Assembly: GCF_022419185.1 (NCBI RefSeq)
Contig: NZ_JAJOZK010000011.1
Location: forward strand, 1-64,000
DNA length: 64,000 nt
Reading direction: 5' to 3'
Source: Thermomonas flagellata
Lineage (GTDB): Bacteria > Pseudomonadota > Gammaproteobacteria > Xanthomonadales > Xanthomonadaceae
Shown piece after piece: positions 44,791 through 53,334 of this stretch; the first letter of the stretch is position 1; each line of letters begins with the position of its first letter. A model generated the notes under the pieces. The model was not told the DNA's origin, did no database searches, and saw nothing but the letters and a program-made list of their open reading frames with translations. Made by a program: the position numbers and the translations under genes.

Positions 44791-45561
44791 ATGCACCGTC
44801 CCTCCGGATTCGTCCTGCTGCTTGCCTCCCTGCTGCCGGCCGCCGCCATGGCCCAGGAAGGCCCGACCTTCTCGGTGTTCGGCGGCCGCGACCTGTCGGT
44901 CAGCGGCGACGTGCACAAGGGGGCGACTGCCCCGATCGCCGACCTCGGCCCGCTCAACCCCGCGTTGGCCGGCGTGTCCGCGGAGCTGCGCATCCAGCCG
45001 CGCTCGTACGATGCGATCTACGGCAAGGCCAACAGCTTCGGGGTGGAGATGGGCTGGCCGATGGGCCCGGGCGAGTGGTTCGGGCAACTGGTCTCGACCC
45101 GCTCCGGCGCCGACCAGGTGCAGGTCGGCGGCGCGTTCGTGCCGGCGCTGAACACGACCCTGCCGGTGTATGGGCGCTTCGGCCGCTACAAGAGCCTGGC
45201 GCTGGAAGGCGGGTACCGCTACTACTTCAGCCAGGGCGAACTGCGGCCGTACGTGGCCGGGCGTCTGGGCACCTCCCGCGTGGACCGCATCAATGCCACC
45301 TTCACCATCCCCGACGCGAACATCGCCCTGAACAACGTGCCGTTCTTCGACAGCGGCTGGCGCTTCAGCACCGGCGCCGACGCCGGCTTGCTGTGGCAGA
45401 TCAACCCGCAGGCCGCGGTCGGCCTCGAGGTCGGCGTGCGTTACCACGGCAAGCTCAAGGGCAACGACAGCGCGCTGGTCGGCTTGGGCCTGGCCAGCAT
45501 CAACGACACCGGCGCGCGCACGTCGTGGCCGGTCAACCTGCGCCTGCAGTTCCGTTTCTGA
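44791..45561 (+). CDS. Outer-membrane beta-barrel protein
   Basis: A 256-residue protein with signal peptide (MHRPSGFVLLLASLLPAAAMAQ, cleavage after AMA) and alternating beta-strand pattern ending in LRLQFRF, the terminal Phe recognised by BAM. Features such as YRYYFSQGELRPYVAGRLG resemble OmpW/OmpA-type small barrels. Function unknown. RBS AAGGAG at 44778-44783 sets the start. A strong terminator follows. Confidence 0.82.
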   Translation: MHRPSGFVLLLASLLPAAAMAQEGPTFSVFGGRDLSVSGDVHKGATAPIADLGPLNPALAGVSAELRIQPRSYDAIYGKANSFGVEMGWPMGPGEWFGQLVSTRSGADQVQVGGAFVPALNTTLPVYGRFGRYKSLALEGGYRYYFSQGELRPYVAGRLGTSRVDRINATFTIPDANIALNNVPFFDSGWRFSTGADAGLLWQINPQAAVGLEVGVRYHGKLKGNDSALVGLGLASINDTGARTSWPVNLRLQFRF

Positions 45562-45603
45562 CCCGACCGGATGCGCGCGGGCGCCGCGCATCCTTTCCCT
45601 CCA

Positions 45604-45631
45604 CGGGCCGCTGCGTGCGGCCCGCTTTTTT
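45604..45631 (+). terminator. Intrinsic terminator after the outer-membrane protein gene
   Basis: Stem CGGGCCGC / GCGGCCCG (45604-45611 with 45617-45624), loop TGCGT, then C and TTTTTT (45626-45631). It also lies just beyond the stop of the convergent small gene. Confidence 0.93.
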
Positions 45632-45653
45632 GCGCGGCTGCGGCGCGTCGCGA

Positions 45654-45878
45654 TCAGCGCGCGGGTTTGCGCCGGCCGCTCGCGGGCGGGGTCGGGGGCT
45701 TGCGCTGCTCGGGACTGGAGCGGAACGGGGAGACCGCCTGGAACTGGCGCAGCGGCGTGTTGCCGAGCACCTCGATCTTGCCGCCGCGCTTGCGGAATTC
45801 GCGCAGGTCCGCGGCGATGCGTTCGTGGGTCAGGGGGGCGGTGTCGGCGGCGGCCGCCGAAGTCGGCTTGCGGGGCAT
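45654..45878 (-). CDS. Conserved hypothetical protein, 74 aa
   Basis: A basic protein with core HERIAADLREFRKRGGKIEVLGNTPLR and low-complexity ends. This R-I-x-D-L-x-F-x-x-GG-x-IEVLG-x-T pattern occurs in short proteins of Xanthomonadaceae, possibly nucleic-acid or transcript-level regulators, but I know no assigned role. A good promoter precedes it. Confidence 0.7.
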   Translation of the reverse strand: MPRKPTSAAAADTAPLTHERIAADLREFRKRGGKIEVLGNTPLRQFQAVSPFRSSPEQRKPPTPPASGRRKPAR

Positions 45879-45908
45879 TGCGCTCCCTTCGGGTCTTGCG
45901 AGTGTGCG

Positions 45909-45937
45909 ATCTTAGCAAATCATTGATTTTTCTGCAA
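45909..45937 (-). promoter_or_regulatory. Extended -10 promoter for the 74-aa gene
   Basis: On the minus strand TTGCAG (45932-45937) is followed by 17 bases and TAAGAT (45909-45914), preceded by TGC, an extended -10. It lies about 31 bases upstream of the ATG in a distinctly AT-rich gap. Confidence 0.65.
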
Positions 45938-46033
45938 CAAAGCCGCGTTTCCTCGCGTTTTTCGACGCATGGATGCAACGGTTGCGCCGCCTGCGCCGTT
46001 GCCAATCCGGGGAGTGGGCCGCAGCATGGCGGC

Positions 46034-46582
46034 ATGCCGCGTCTCACCCAGCCCACGTTCCTGCACCTGCCCTGGCCGGTATGGGCGTTGGTGCCCGCCG
46101 CGCTGGCGGTGCCTGCGCTGCTGATGCGGTTCTGGCCGCAGTCCGGGGTGGAGTGGGAACTGTCGGATTTCGCCATGATGGCGGTGCTGCTAAGCACAGC
46201 GCTGCTGGCCTTGGCCGCGGGATGGCGCCGGATCGGGCGCGGGCGCGCACGCTGGTGGCTCGCGCTGGCGGTGCTGCTCGGCTTCGGCCAGGTCTGGGCC
46301 GATCTGGCGGTGGGTCTGTTCGGCGCGCCCGGGGGCGCCTGGAACCTCGCGCTGCTGGCGTTGCCGCTGCTCGTGCTGGTCGGCATCGGCGCCGGGCGCG
46401 CCCGCCTGCGGACGCTGGCGCGGGGATTGCCAGTGGTCGCGCTGCTGCAGGCCGGGCTGGCCGCGCTGGCCTGCGCCGGCGGCGCCGCGCAGGTGCGCGA
46501 GGCGCTGTTCCTGCTGGTGCCCGCTGCAGGCTGGGCACTGGCGGGCTGGCAGTTGCGGTCGGTGCTGCCGCGGATGCCTTGA
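46034..46582 (+). CDS. Polytopic inner-membrane protein, 182 aa
   Basis: A hydrophobic protein with about six membrane segments and few charged residues except RRIGRGRARWW and GRARLRTLAR loops. No family recognised. It may be transcribed with the acyltransferase 64 bases downstream. Start ATG at 46034 chosen by hydropathy; SD is weak. Confidence 0.65.
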   Translation: MPRLTQPTFLHLPWPVWALVPAALAVPALLMRFWPQSGVEWELSDFAMMAVLLSTALLALAAGWRRIGRGRARWWLALAVLLGFGQVWADLAVGLFGAPGGAWNLALLALPLLVLVGIGAGRARLRTLARGLPVVALLQAGLAALACAGGAAQVREALFLLVPAAGWALAGWQLRSVLPRMP

Positions 46583-46646
46583 TCCGGCGCAGGACGCCTG
46601 CCGGCGATTCCGCGACAATCCCGGCCCGCTCCCCGGTGCCGTTCCG

Positions 46647-47543
46647 ATGCCGCTGCTGCGCGCCGCCATCGTCTTCCTGCTGATCACGCTGAGCACCGTG
46701 CTGCACGTGCTGCCGCTGCTGCTGGTGGCGCTGCTGAAGCTGCTGGTGCCCTCCAAGCGGCTGCAAGTGGCCTGCAATCCGCTGCTGACCGGTATCGCGG
46801 AAAGCTGGATCGGGTTCAACAACCGGCTGTGGGACCTGTGCACCGACACCCGCCTGGTGGTCGCGGGGGAGACCGCGCTGCAGCGCGACGGCCACTACCT
46901 GGTGCTGGCCAACCACCAGAGCTGGGTGGACATCCTGGTGCTGCAGAAGTTGTTCAACCGGCGCATCCCGCTGCTGCGCTTCTTCCTCAAGCGCCAGCTG
47001 TTCTGGGTGCCGCTGCTGGGGCTGGCGTGGTGGGCGCTGGATTTCCCGTTCATGGGCCGCTACACGCCCAAGCAGATCGCGCGCAACCCGGCGCTGGCCG
47101 GGCGCGACATCGCCGCCACCCGGCGCGCCTGCGAGAAGTTCCGCGCGATCCCGGTGGCGATCATGAATTTCGTCGAGGGCACCCGCTTCAGCGCGGCCAA
47201 GCACGCGCGCCAGCAGTCGCCGTACCGGCACCTGCTCAAGCCGAAGTCGGGCGGGGTGGCGTTCGTGCTGGACGCGATGGGGCAGGGGCTGCACGCGATC
47301 CTGGATGTGACCATCGCCTATCCGGCCGGCGTGCCCTCGCTGCTGGACCTGATGGCCGGCCGCATCCCCGAGGTCCGCGTGCGCCTGCGCCAGCATCCGA
47401 TCCCGGCCGAACTTGCGCAGGGCGACTACCAGCACGACCGCGCCTTCCGCGCGCGCTTCCAGCAGTGGATGAACGCGCTGTGGCAGCAGAAGGACGCCGA
47501 CCTCGAGGCGCTGCTGGCGTCGCCGCCGCGGGCGCCGGCCTGA
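46647..47543 (+). CDS. 1-acyl-sn-glycerol-3-phosphate acyltransferase-like (PlsC/YihG family)
   Basis: A 298-residue membrane acyltransferase. The catalytic motif H-x4-D appears as LANHQSWVDIL, and the glycerophosphate site as NFVEGTRFSAAKH. N-terminal hydrophobic anchor (VFLLITLSTVLHVLPLLLVALLKLL). Length and the long C-terminus match YihG, an acyltransferase of phospholipid synthesis with a preference distinct from PlsC. Overlap with the next gene is absent (85-base gap). Confidence 0.9.
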   Translation: MPLLRAAIVFLLITLSTVLHVLPLLLVALLKLLVPSKRLQVACNPLLTGIAESWIGFNNRLWDLCTDTRLVVAGETALQRDGHYLVLANHQSWVDILVLQKLFNRRIPLLRFFLKRQLFWVPLLGLAWWALDFPFMGRYTPKQIARNPALAGRDIAATRRACEKFRAIPVAIMNFVEGTRFSAAKHARQQSPYRHLLKPKSGGVAFVLDAMGQGLHAILDVTIAYPAGVPSLLDLMAGRIPEVRVRLRQHPIPAELAQGDYQHDRAFRARFQQWMNALWQQKDADLEALLASPPRAPA

Positions 47544-47628
47544 CGCGCCGCGCATGCGCGCGGCGCTGCAGGCTGACAAATCCCGCCGGCATGCGCTAGC
47601 GTTGGCGCCGGACGAGGAGGATCCTGCG

Positions 47629-48165
47629 ATGAACGCCGTGGCCGCCCGCTACACCCCGACCCAGCGCCACCTGCACTGGCTGATGGCGATCCTGGTGGTG
47701 CTCGCCTACCTGCTGGTGGAGCAGCGCGACCTGTTCCCGCGCGGCAGCAGCGGGCGCTTCGCGATGATGCAGGGGCACTTCTGGGCCGGGATCACGATCT
47801 TCCTGCTGGCGTTCTGGCGGATCGCCACCCGCCGCCGCCACGGCGCGCCGCCGATCACGCCGGCGCTGGACCGCTTCAGCGCGCTGGCCTCCAAGTCGAT
47901 GCACATCGCGCTGTACGCGTTCTTCATCGTGATGCCGCTGCTGGGCATGGCCACCGCGTGGAGCGACGGCAAGGTCATCGAGATTCCGTTCACCGGGGCC
48001 GCGCTGCCGGCGCTGCTGCCGGAGAACAAGCCGCTGGCGCACACGCTGGAGGACATCCACGGCACCATCGGCGACATCTTCTACTGGGTGATCGGCCTGC
48101 ACGTACTGGCCGCGCTGTACCACCACTGGGTGCGCCGCGACGACACCCTCAGGCGCATGCTGTGA
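47629..48165 (+). CDS. Cytochrome b561
   Basis: A 178-residue four-helix membrane cytochrome. Haem-ligating His positions are evident in QRHLHWLMA, QGHFWAGI, SMHIALYAFF and GLHVLAALYHHWVRRDDTLRRML, the typical order for the CybB family, which moves electrons from quinol, often to superoxide or periplasmic acceptors. RBS GAGGAGG (47614-47620). Confidence 0.92.
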   Translation: MNAVAARYTPTQRHLHWLMAILVVLAYLLVEQRDLFPRGSSGRFAMMQGHFWAGITIFLLAFWRIATRRRHGAPPITPALDRFSALASKSMHIALYAFFIVMPLLGMATAWSDGKVIEIPFTGAALPALLPENKPLAHTLEDIHGTIGDIFYWVIGLHVLAALYHHWVRRDDTLRRML

Positions 48166-48170
48166 GGCGG

Positions 48171-48189
48171 GCGCGGCGGTTTGCCGCGC
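48171..48189 (+). terminator. Weak hairpin after cytochrome b561
   Basis: Stem GCGCGGC / GCCGCGC with loop GGTTT starts 6 bases after the stop codon. No T-run, so termination would be weak or Rho-dependent. Confidence 0.35.
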
Positions 48190-48280
48190 TGCACGATTGA
48201 CCCGGTCACGCGGATGGTCCCACCATGGCGCGCCCGCGGCGGGGAGCCGCGGTTCCTGCCACTGAAACTCGGGGCCTTCC

Positions 48281-49369
48281 ATGTCCAAGCGCTTCGGCCG
48301 CACCCGCCGCGCCCTGCTGCCTGCCCTCCTGCTGGGCCTGGCCTCGGCCGGCTATGCCAACACCCTCAACCAGAACGTGTCGTGGACGATCGACCGCGCC
48401 GGCACCACCGCCAAGTACCGGATCGTGGCCTACGGCGACTCGATCTATGCCGGCTACAACGGTTCGGTGTTCAACGCCGCGCGCTACTCGGCGCCGACCG
48501 TGAGCGCGGAGTACCTCTCGGCGCTGTGGAACGCGGACGTGGAGAGCATCCGCCGCGCCAAGTCGGGGGCGGTGGCCTCCGACGTGTACGAGAACAAGAT
48601 CGTGGCCGAGCGTTCCTACATGCAGGCCAGCAACACCCGTGTGGTGACCTTCGAGATGTGCGGCAACGACGGCCTGCAGGCGCGCACCGCCTTCAAGGAC
48701 CAGACCGGCACCTGCAACTACAACGTGCTGGCCACCGCCGAGGCCAACTGCAAGACCTATGTGGCCAAGGCAATGGACTACATCAACGCCAACGCCTACC
48801 CGGGGGTGAAGGCGAAGATCATCGCCAACCTGTACTACCCCGGCTACAACGCCGACAACGTGCAGAGCAGTTGCACCGACGCCAACACCGGGCAGAAGGT
48901 CAACCTGCGCGACCGCTTCCTGCCGACCCTGGCGCGGATGAACTACTGGATGTGCGAATACGCGCGCCAGAAGGGCTTCTCCTGCGTCGACAACTTCGCC
49001 ATGTACATGGGCGCGGACTACGACAGCAACGGCGACGGGCGGATCGACTCGGAGGCGCTGCGCTACATGCCGGGCGAGAGCGAGGCCAGCTACGTCAACC
49101 GCATCACGGTGACCCTGAAGTCCACCCTGCGCGACGCCAATACCCACTTCGTCTCGTCCAGCAGCAGCTACGACTACATCCAGTCCGACGACATCCACCC
49201 GACCTACGAGGGCGGCACCGTGAGCGCCGGCCTGTTCGGCGGTTCCAGCGGGACCGGCGCGCCGCGTTACACCAGCTTCCCCGGCGGCAAGAGCCCGATC
49301 TGGGCCAGCTACGGGCACGAACGCATGGGCTGGGGCGTCTCGGTGTTCGGCCCGCCGAGCCCGTTCTGA
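48281..49369 (+). CDS. Secreted SGNH/GDSL-type hydrolase
   Basis: A 362-residue exported protein: signal peptide MSKRFGRTRRALLPALLLGLASAGYA, then block I VAYGDSIYAGYNGS (Ser54), block III MCGNDG, and block V DDIHPTYEGG (Asp-x-x-His), i.e. the SGNH esterase set. A calcium-binding EF-hand-like loop DYDSNGDGRID lies near residue 248. Four or more Cys suggest disulfides. Family members act on esters, including acylated polysaccharides; the substrate here is unknown. Confidence 0.85.
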   Translation: MSKRFGRTRRALLPALLLGLASAGYANTLNQNVSWTIDRAGTTAKYRIVAYGDSIYAGYNGSVFNAARYSAPTVSAEYLSALWNADVESIRRAKSGAVASDVYENKIVAERSYMQASNTRVVTFEMCGNDGLQARTAFKDQTGTCNYNVLATAEANCKTYVAKAMDYINANAYPGVKAKIIANLYYPGYNADNVQSSCTDANTGQKVNLRDRFLPTLARMNYWMCEYARQKGFSCVDNFAMYMGADYDSNGDGRIDSEALRYMPGESEASYVNRITVTLKSTLRDANTHFVSSSSSYDYIQSDDIHPTYEGGTVSAGLFGGSSGTGAPRYTSFPGGKSPIWASYGHERMGWGVSVFGPPSPF

Positions 49370-49395
49370 TCGGCAGGGCTTGAGCCGGGCCGGGC

Positions 49396-50016
49396 ATGCC
49401 GCATTCCCCGTCGTCCGACCGCTGGCGGCGCCTCGCCGCCGGCGCCGCGCTCCTCGCCGGGATCGTGCTGGCCGGCTGGCTGCTGTGGCCGCGGCCCGCG
49501 GCCACGCCGGTGGACGCCGGTGCCCCGCGGCCAGCACCCGCTCCGCCTGCGCCGTCCGCGGCGCCGATGGCCCCGCCGACAGCCGCCCCCGCCGCCGTGC
49601 CGGGGGATCCGGCGGTGGAAGGGCGGGATCTGGCCGACGTGCTGCGGCTGGCGCCGGGTGAGCCGGTGCCGAGCATGGGCCAGGTGATCGCACGCCTGCG
49701 CGCGGAGGGCATCCGCACCGGGCTGGCGGCGTTCAACCCGCCCGGCACCAGCCCGCCGCTGGTCGGGCTGGCGGTGCCGGAGGATTTCCCGCTGCCGGAA
49801 GGCTACGTGCGCCACCACCAGGTGACCGACGACGGCCAGCCGATCGAGCCGATCCTGATGTTCTCCCCGGATTACGTCTTCTACGACGCGCAGGGCCGGC
49901 CGCTGCCGATCCCGCCGGACCGGGTGGTGCCGCCGCAGTGGGCGCCGCCCGGGCTGCCGCTGCGCTGGATCACGATCCCGCCGCCGCGCGCGGCCACGCC
50001 GCCGCCGGGACGCTGA
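49396..50016 (+). CDS. Proline-rich membrane-anchored protein
   Basis: A 206-residue protein with one N-terminal membrane segment (about residues 12-31), a Pro/Ala linker (32-75) and a periplasmic domain containing LAVPEDFPLPEGYVRHHQVTDDGQPIEPILMFSPDYVFYDAQG. The last 35 residues are again Pro-rich. No family recognised. It ends 5 bases before the Lnt-like gene and is probably cotranscribed. Confidence 0.7.
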   Translation: MPHSPSSDRWRRLAAGAALLAGIVLAGWLLWPRPAATPVDAGAPRPAPAPPAPSAAPMAPPTAAPAAVPGDPAVEGRDLADVLRLAPGEPVPSMGQVIARLRAEGIRTGLAAFNPPGTSPPLVGLAVPEDFPLPEGYVRHHQVTDDGQPIEPILMFSPDYVFYDAQGRPLPIPPDRVVPPQWAPPGLPLRWITIPPPRAATPPPGR

Positions 50017-50021
50017 CCCGC

Positions 50022-52397
50022 ATGCGGGCATGGGGCAAGGTCGCCGCGGGCGCGGCCGCCAGCGCGCTGCTGCTGGCGCTGTATGCGCGCGGGCAGCCGT
50101 GGCTCGGGTTCGTGCTGCTGGTGCCGTGGCTGCTCGCGCTGCCGGCGGTGCCGCGCGCGCGCGATGCGCTGGCCGCGGGCGTGCTGATGGCAATGCTGTA
50201 CCAGCTGGCGGCGCTGGGCTGGTTCGGGCTGGCGCTGGCCGCCTACCTCGGGCTGCCGGCCTGGCTGGGGCTGCTGCTGCCGGTGCTGGTCGCGCCGCTG
50301 CTGCAGCCGCAGCTGTGGGTGTTCGCCCTGGCCTGGCACTGGGCGCGCGCGCGCCTGCGCCCGTGGCCGGCGGCGCTGTTCGCGGCCGCGGCCTGGCTGG
50401 CCTGCGAATGGCTGTGGCCGAAGCTGCTCGGCGACACCCTCGGCCACGGCCTGCAGCCGGCGCCCTGGCTGCGCCAGGCCGCCGATCTCGGCGGCGCGCC
50501 GCTGCTGAGCGCGGTGCTGCTGCTGGTGAACCTCGCGCTGGTGCAGGCCTGGCAGGGCCGCGGGCGCGGCTGGCGCGGGGCGCGTCCGGGCCTGCTGGCG
50601 GCGGGCGCGCTGGTGCTCGCGCTGGCCGGCTACGGTGGCTGGCGGCTGCAGCAACTGCGCGCGCTGCCGTCCGAGCTGTCGCTGCGGGTCGCGCTGGTGC
50701 AGTCCGGCCTGACCGACTACGAGGGCCTGCGCCGCCGTCTCGGGACGTACGCGGCGATGGAACACATCCTGGCGCGCCACATCGGGCTGTCGCGGCAGGC
50801 GCTGGACGTGGGCGGCATCGATGCGCTGGTGTGGTCGGAGACCGCGTATCCGACCTCCTTCGGGCAGCCGCGCAGTGAGGCGGGGGCGGCGTTCGACCAC
50901 CGCCTGCTGGCGTTCGTGCGCCGCAGCGGGGTGCCGCTGGTGTTCGGCACCTACGATCGCGACGCCGACGGCGAATACAACGCCGCCGCGTTCGTGGACC
51001 CGCGCGACGGCCTGCTCGGCTTCTACCGCAAGACCCATCCGTTCCCGCTCACCGAGCACGTACCGGGCTGGCTGGACGGCCCGCGCCTGCGGCGCTGGCT
51101 GCCGTGGGCCGGGACCTGGCTGGCCGGCGACGGCGCGCGCACGTTCCCGCTGCGCCTGCGCGACGGCCGCGAACTGCCGGTGGCCGCCAGCATCTGCCTG
51201 GACGACGTGCATCCGGCGCTGGCGCGCAAGGCGGCGCGCCAGGGCGCGCGCTTGCTGCTGGGGCTGTCCAACGATGCCTGGTTCGCCGCGCATCCGCAGG
51301 GCGCGCGCCTGCACCTGGCGGTGGCCGCGCTCAACAGCGTGCAGACGCGCCTGCCGCAGCTGCGGGTGACTCCGAGCGGCATCACCGCGGTGATCGCGGC
51401 CGACGGCAGCGTGCGCCAGCAGGCGCCGCGGGCGGTGCCGACGGTGCTGATCGGGGAGGTCGCGCTGGCGCCGCCGCCGCGCACGCTGGCGGTGCGGGCC
51501 GGGGACTGGGTCGGGCCGCTGGCGCTGGGCCTGCTCGCGGTGTTCGTGCTGGCATGGGCGTGGCCGCGGCGCGCGCCCGCCGCGCCGGCGCCGCTGCAGG
51601 CGATGGCGGCGGTCTGGTTGCCGCGCGGCTGGCTGGGCTGGCTGCGCCTGCTGCAGCTGGCGGTCGCGCTCGGATTGGGGCGGCTGGCCTGGGCCTGGTG
51701 GCAGCAGGCACCGCTGCTGAACCAGCCCCTGCAACAGCTGCGCTGGTTCGCCGCCACCGTCCTGATCCCGGCGGCGTTGGTCGCCGTGCTGCGGCGGCTG
51801 TTCGCGGCGCGCGTGGAGCCGCAGGCAGACGGCATGGGGCTGCAGGCGCGCGGCCGCGGGCGCCGGCTCGCCGCGGGCGCCGGGCAGGCGCGCCCATTGC
51901 GGCTGCCGTGGCCAGCACCGGGCCTGCGGCTGGACGATGGCAGCGTGCTGCTGCCAGCGGATCCGGTGGCGATGCACGCGGCGCTCGGCCTGCCGCCGGA
52001 CGCGGCGGCGGTCGCGGCCTGGCGACAGGCATGGGCGGCGCGCCGGCGCTGGTGGATCGACCGCGCCTGGTGCAAGTTCGGCCTGTTCCCGCTGTTGCCG
52101 GCGCTGATCGCGTTCCGCCTGCACCAGGTGATCGCCTACGGCGGCAGCTTCGGCGAATGGCTGACCTACGGCGCGCGCGCCTGGCTGCTCGGCCTGCTGC
52201 TGTGGTGGGCCGGCTGGGTGGTCGGTCTGAGCGTATTCGCCGGCGTCCTGCGCGTGGGCGTCGAGGCGCTGATCGGGCTGGGCGCGCTGCTGCAGCCGGC
52301 GCAGGCGGTGGGGTTGCGGCGGCTGCTGGAGGCGCTGGCGCGTGCGCTGTACTTCCTCGGCGTGCCGCTGTGGCTGGCGTGGCGGGCGCTCGCCTAG
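50022..52397 (+). CDS. Apolipoprotein N-acyltransferase-like protein with long C-terminal membrane extension
   Basis: A 791-residue protein. Residues 1-240 hold the multi-pass membrane domain and 215-480 the CN-hydrolase domain with triad E273 (VWSETAYP), K337 (FYRKTHPFPLTEHVPG) and C392 (ASICLDDV), matching Lnt. Beyond the usual final helix (about 500-520) there are about 270 extra residues with four to five more hydrophobic segments and a central soluble part. Typical Lnt is about 510 residues. It may be the second, variant Lnt of this lineage or modify another acceptor; the fold of the extension is unknown. Confidence 0.85.
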   Translation: MRAWGKVAAGAAASALLLALYARGQPWLGFVLLVPWLLALPAVPRARDALAAGVLMAMLYQLAALGWFGLALAAYLGLPAWLGLLLPVLVAPLLQPQLWVFALAWHWARARLRPWPAALFAAAAWLACEWLWPKLLGDTLGHGLQPAPWLRQAADLGGAPLLSAVLLLVNLALVQAWQGRGRGWRGARPGLLAAGALVLALAGYGGWRLQQLRALPSELSLRVALVQSGLTDYEGLRRRLGTYAAMEHILARHIGLSRQALDVGGIDALVWSETAYPTSFGQPRSEAGAAFDHRLLAFVRRSGVPLVFGTYDRDADGEYNAAAFVDPRDGLLGFYRKTHPFPLTEHVPGWLDGPRLRRWLPWAGTWLAGDGARTFPLRLRDGRELPVAASICLDDVHPALARKAARQGARLLLGLSNDAWFAAHPQGARLHLAVAALNSVQTRLPQLRVTPSGITAVIAADGSVRQQAPRAVPTVLIGEVALAPPPRTLAVRAGDWVGPLALGLLAVFVLAWAWPRRAPAAPAPLQAMAAVWLPRGWLGWLRLLQLAVALGLGRLAWAWWQQAPLLNQPLQQLRWFAATVLIPAALVAVLRRLFAARVEPQADGMGLQARGRGRRLAAGAGQARPLRLPWPAPGLRLDDGSVLLPADPVAMHAALGLPPDAAAVAAWRQAWAARRRWWIDRAWCKFGLFPLLPALIAFRLHQVIAYGGSFGEWLTYGARAWLLGLLLWWAGWVVGLSVFAGVLRVGVEALIGLGALLQPAQAVGLRRLLEALARALYFLGVPLWLAWRALA

Positions 52398-52404
52398 CGC
52401 GGCG

Positions 52405-53241
52405 TCAGCGGCGCACGGCCAGCACGCCGTCGAGCGCGCGTTCGGCGCGGAAGCCGGCGCGTTCCAGCCGGCGCAGCACTTCCCCCGGCACGTCGCGGCC
52501 GCTGGTCAGCCGGTTCGGGCTGCCGACGTAGTGGAACAGCCGGCCGCCGCGGCGCAGCACGCGGGCGAGGCCACGGTAGAACTCCAGCGCATACAGCTCG
52601 CCGGCGATCCCGAACCGCGGCGGGTCGTGCAGCACGGCGTCGTAGCCGGCCTCGGGCAACCTGGGCAGCACGTCGCGCACGTCGGCCTGCTGCAGGTGCA
52701 GGCGGCCGCCGCTGGCCTGCGGGTCCGGCGACCACGGGTTGTGCGCGCGCAGCCACAGCACGTCCGCATCCTTCTCGCAGGAGTCGATCCGCGCGGCGCC
52801 GGCGGCGAGCGCGCAGGCGGCGAAGTAGCCGAGCCCGCCGCAGGTATCGAGCACGCGCGCGCCGGCCGGCTGCACCAGCGCGACTTTGCGCCGCGCGTCC
52901 TCCAGCGGCGAGACCCGTGCGCTCGGCAGCATCTTGATGCCGTCGATCTCGAACGTCGGCACGCCCCAGGCGGTCGGCACCAGCTTGATCAGCGCGCGCC
53001 CGTAGCGTGCCAGCGGCACGAACTCCGCGCCGTCCCAGGCGTACACCGTGCGCGGCCGCAGCGGGCCGGGGTAGGGATAGGCCTGCCCGCGCCAGTGCCA
53101 TGCCTGCGCGTCGAGCCGAATCCGCTCGCGGTGGCGGCCGAGGTCGAGGGAGCCGTCCCAGGTGCCGGCGCCGGCATCGCGCGCGGCGCGCAGCGCGTCG
53201 GCTTCGGCCGCGGTCAGCAGGGGGCCGTTGGCATGCGCCAT
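52405..53241 (-). CDS. Class I SAM-dependent methyltransferase
   Basis: A 278-residue methyltransferase with motif I VLDTCGGLGYFAACAL, acidic motif II DSCEKDAD, and motif IV DAVLHDPPRFG (DPP-type). The N-terminal domain (LTAAEADALRAARDAGAGTWDGSLDLG) and the DPPRFG motif suggest an archaeal-type Trm5/RlmI-like RNA or protein methyltransferase; substrate unknown. The start at MAHANG is chosen over a 19-residue extension. Convergent with the Lnt-like gene (7-base gap). Confidence 0.85.
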   Translation of the reverse strand: MAHANGPLLTAAEADALRAARDAGAGTWDGSLDLGRHRERIRLDAQAWHWRGQAYPYPGPLRPRTVYAWDGAEFVPLARYGRALIKLVPTAWGVPTFEIDGIKMLPSARVSPLEDARRKVALVQPAGARVLDTCGGLGYFAACALAAGAARIDSCEKDADVLWLRAHNPWSPDPQASGGRLHLQQADVRDVLPRLPEAGYDAVLHDPPRFGIAGELYALEFYRGLARVLRRGGRLFHYVGSPNRLTSGRDVPGEVLRRLERAGFRAERALDGVLAVRR

Positions 53242-53334
53242 GGGGGATATCCGGGCGGCGGGCCAGCATGCCGGGCGCGACCCGGCGCGGCAAGGCACGG
53301 GCTACACTCGCGGCCCGCCCTGCGAGCCTGCGCC

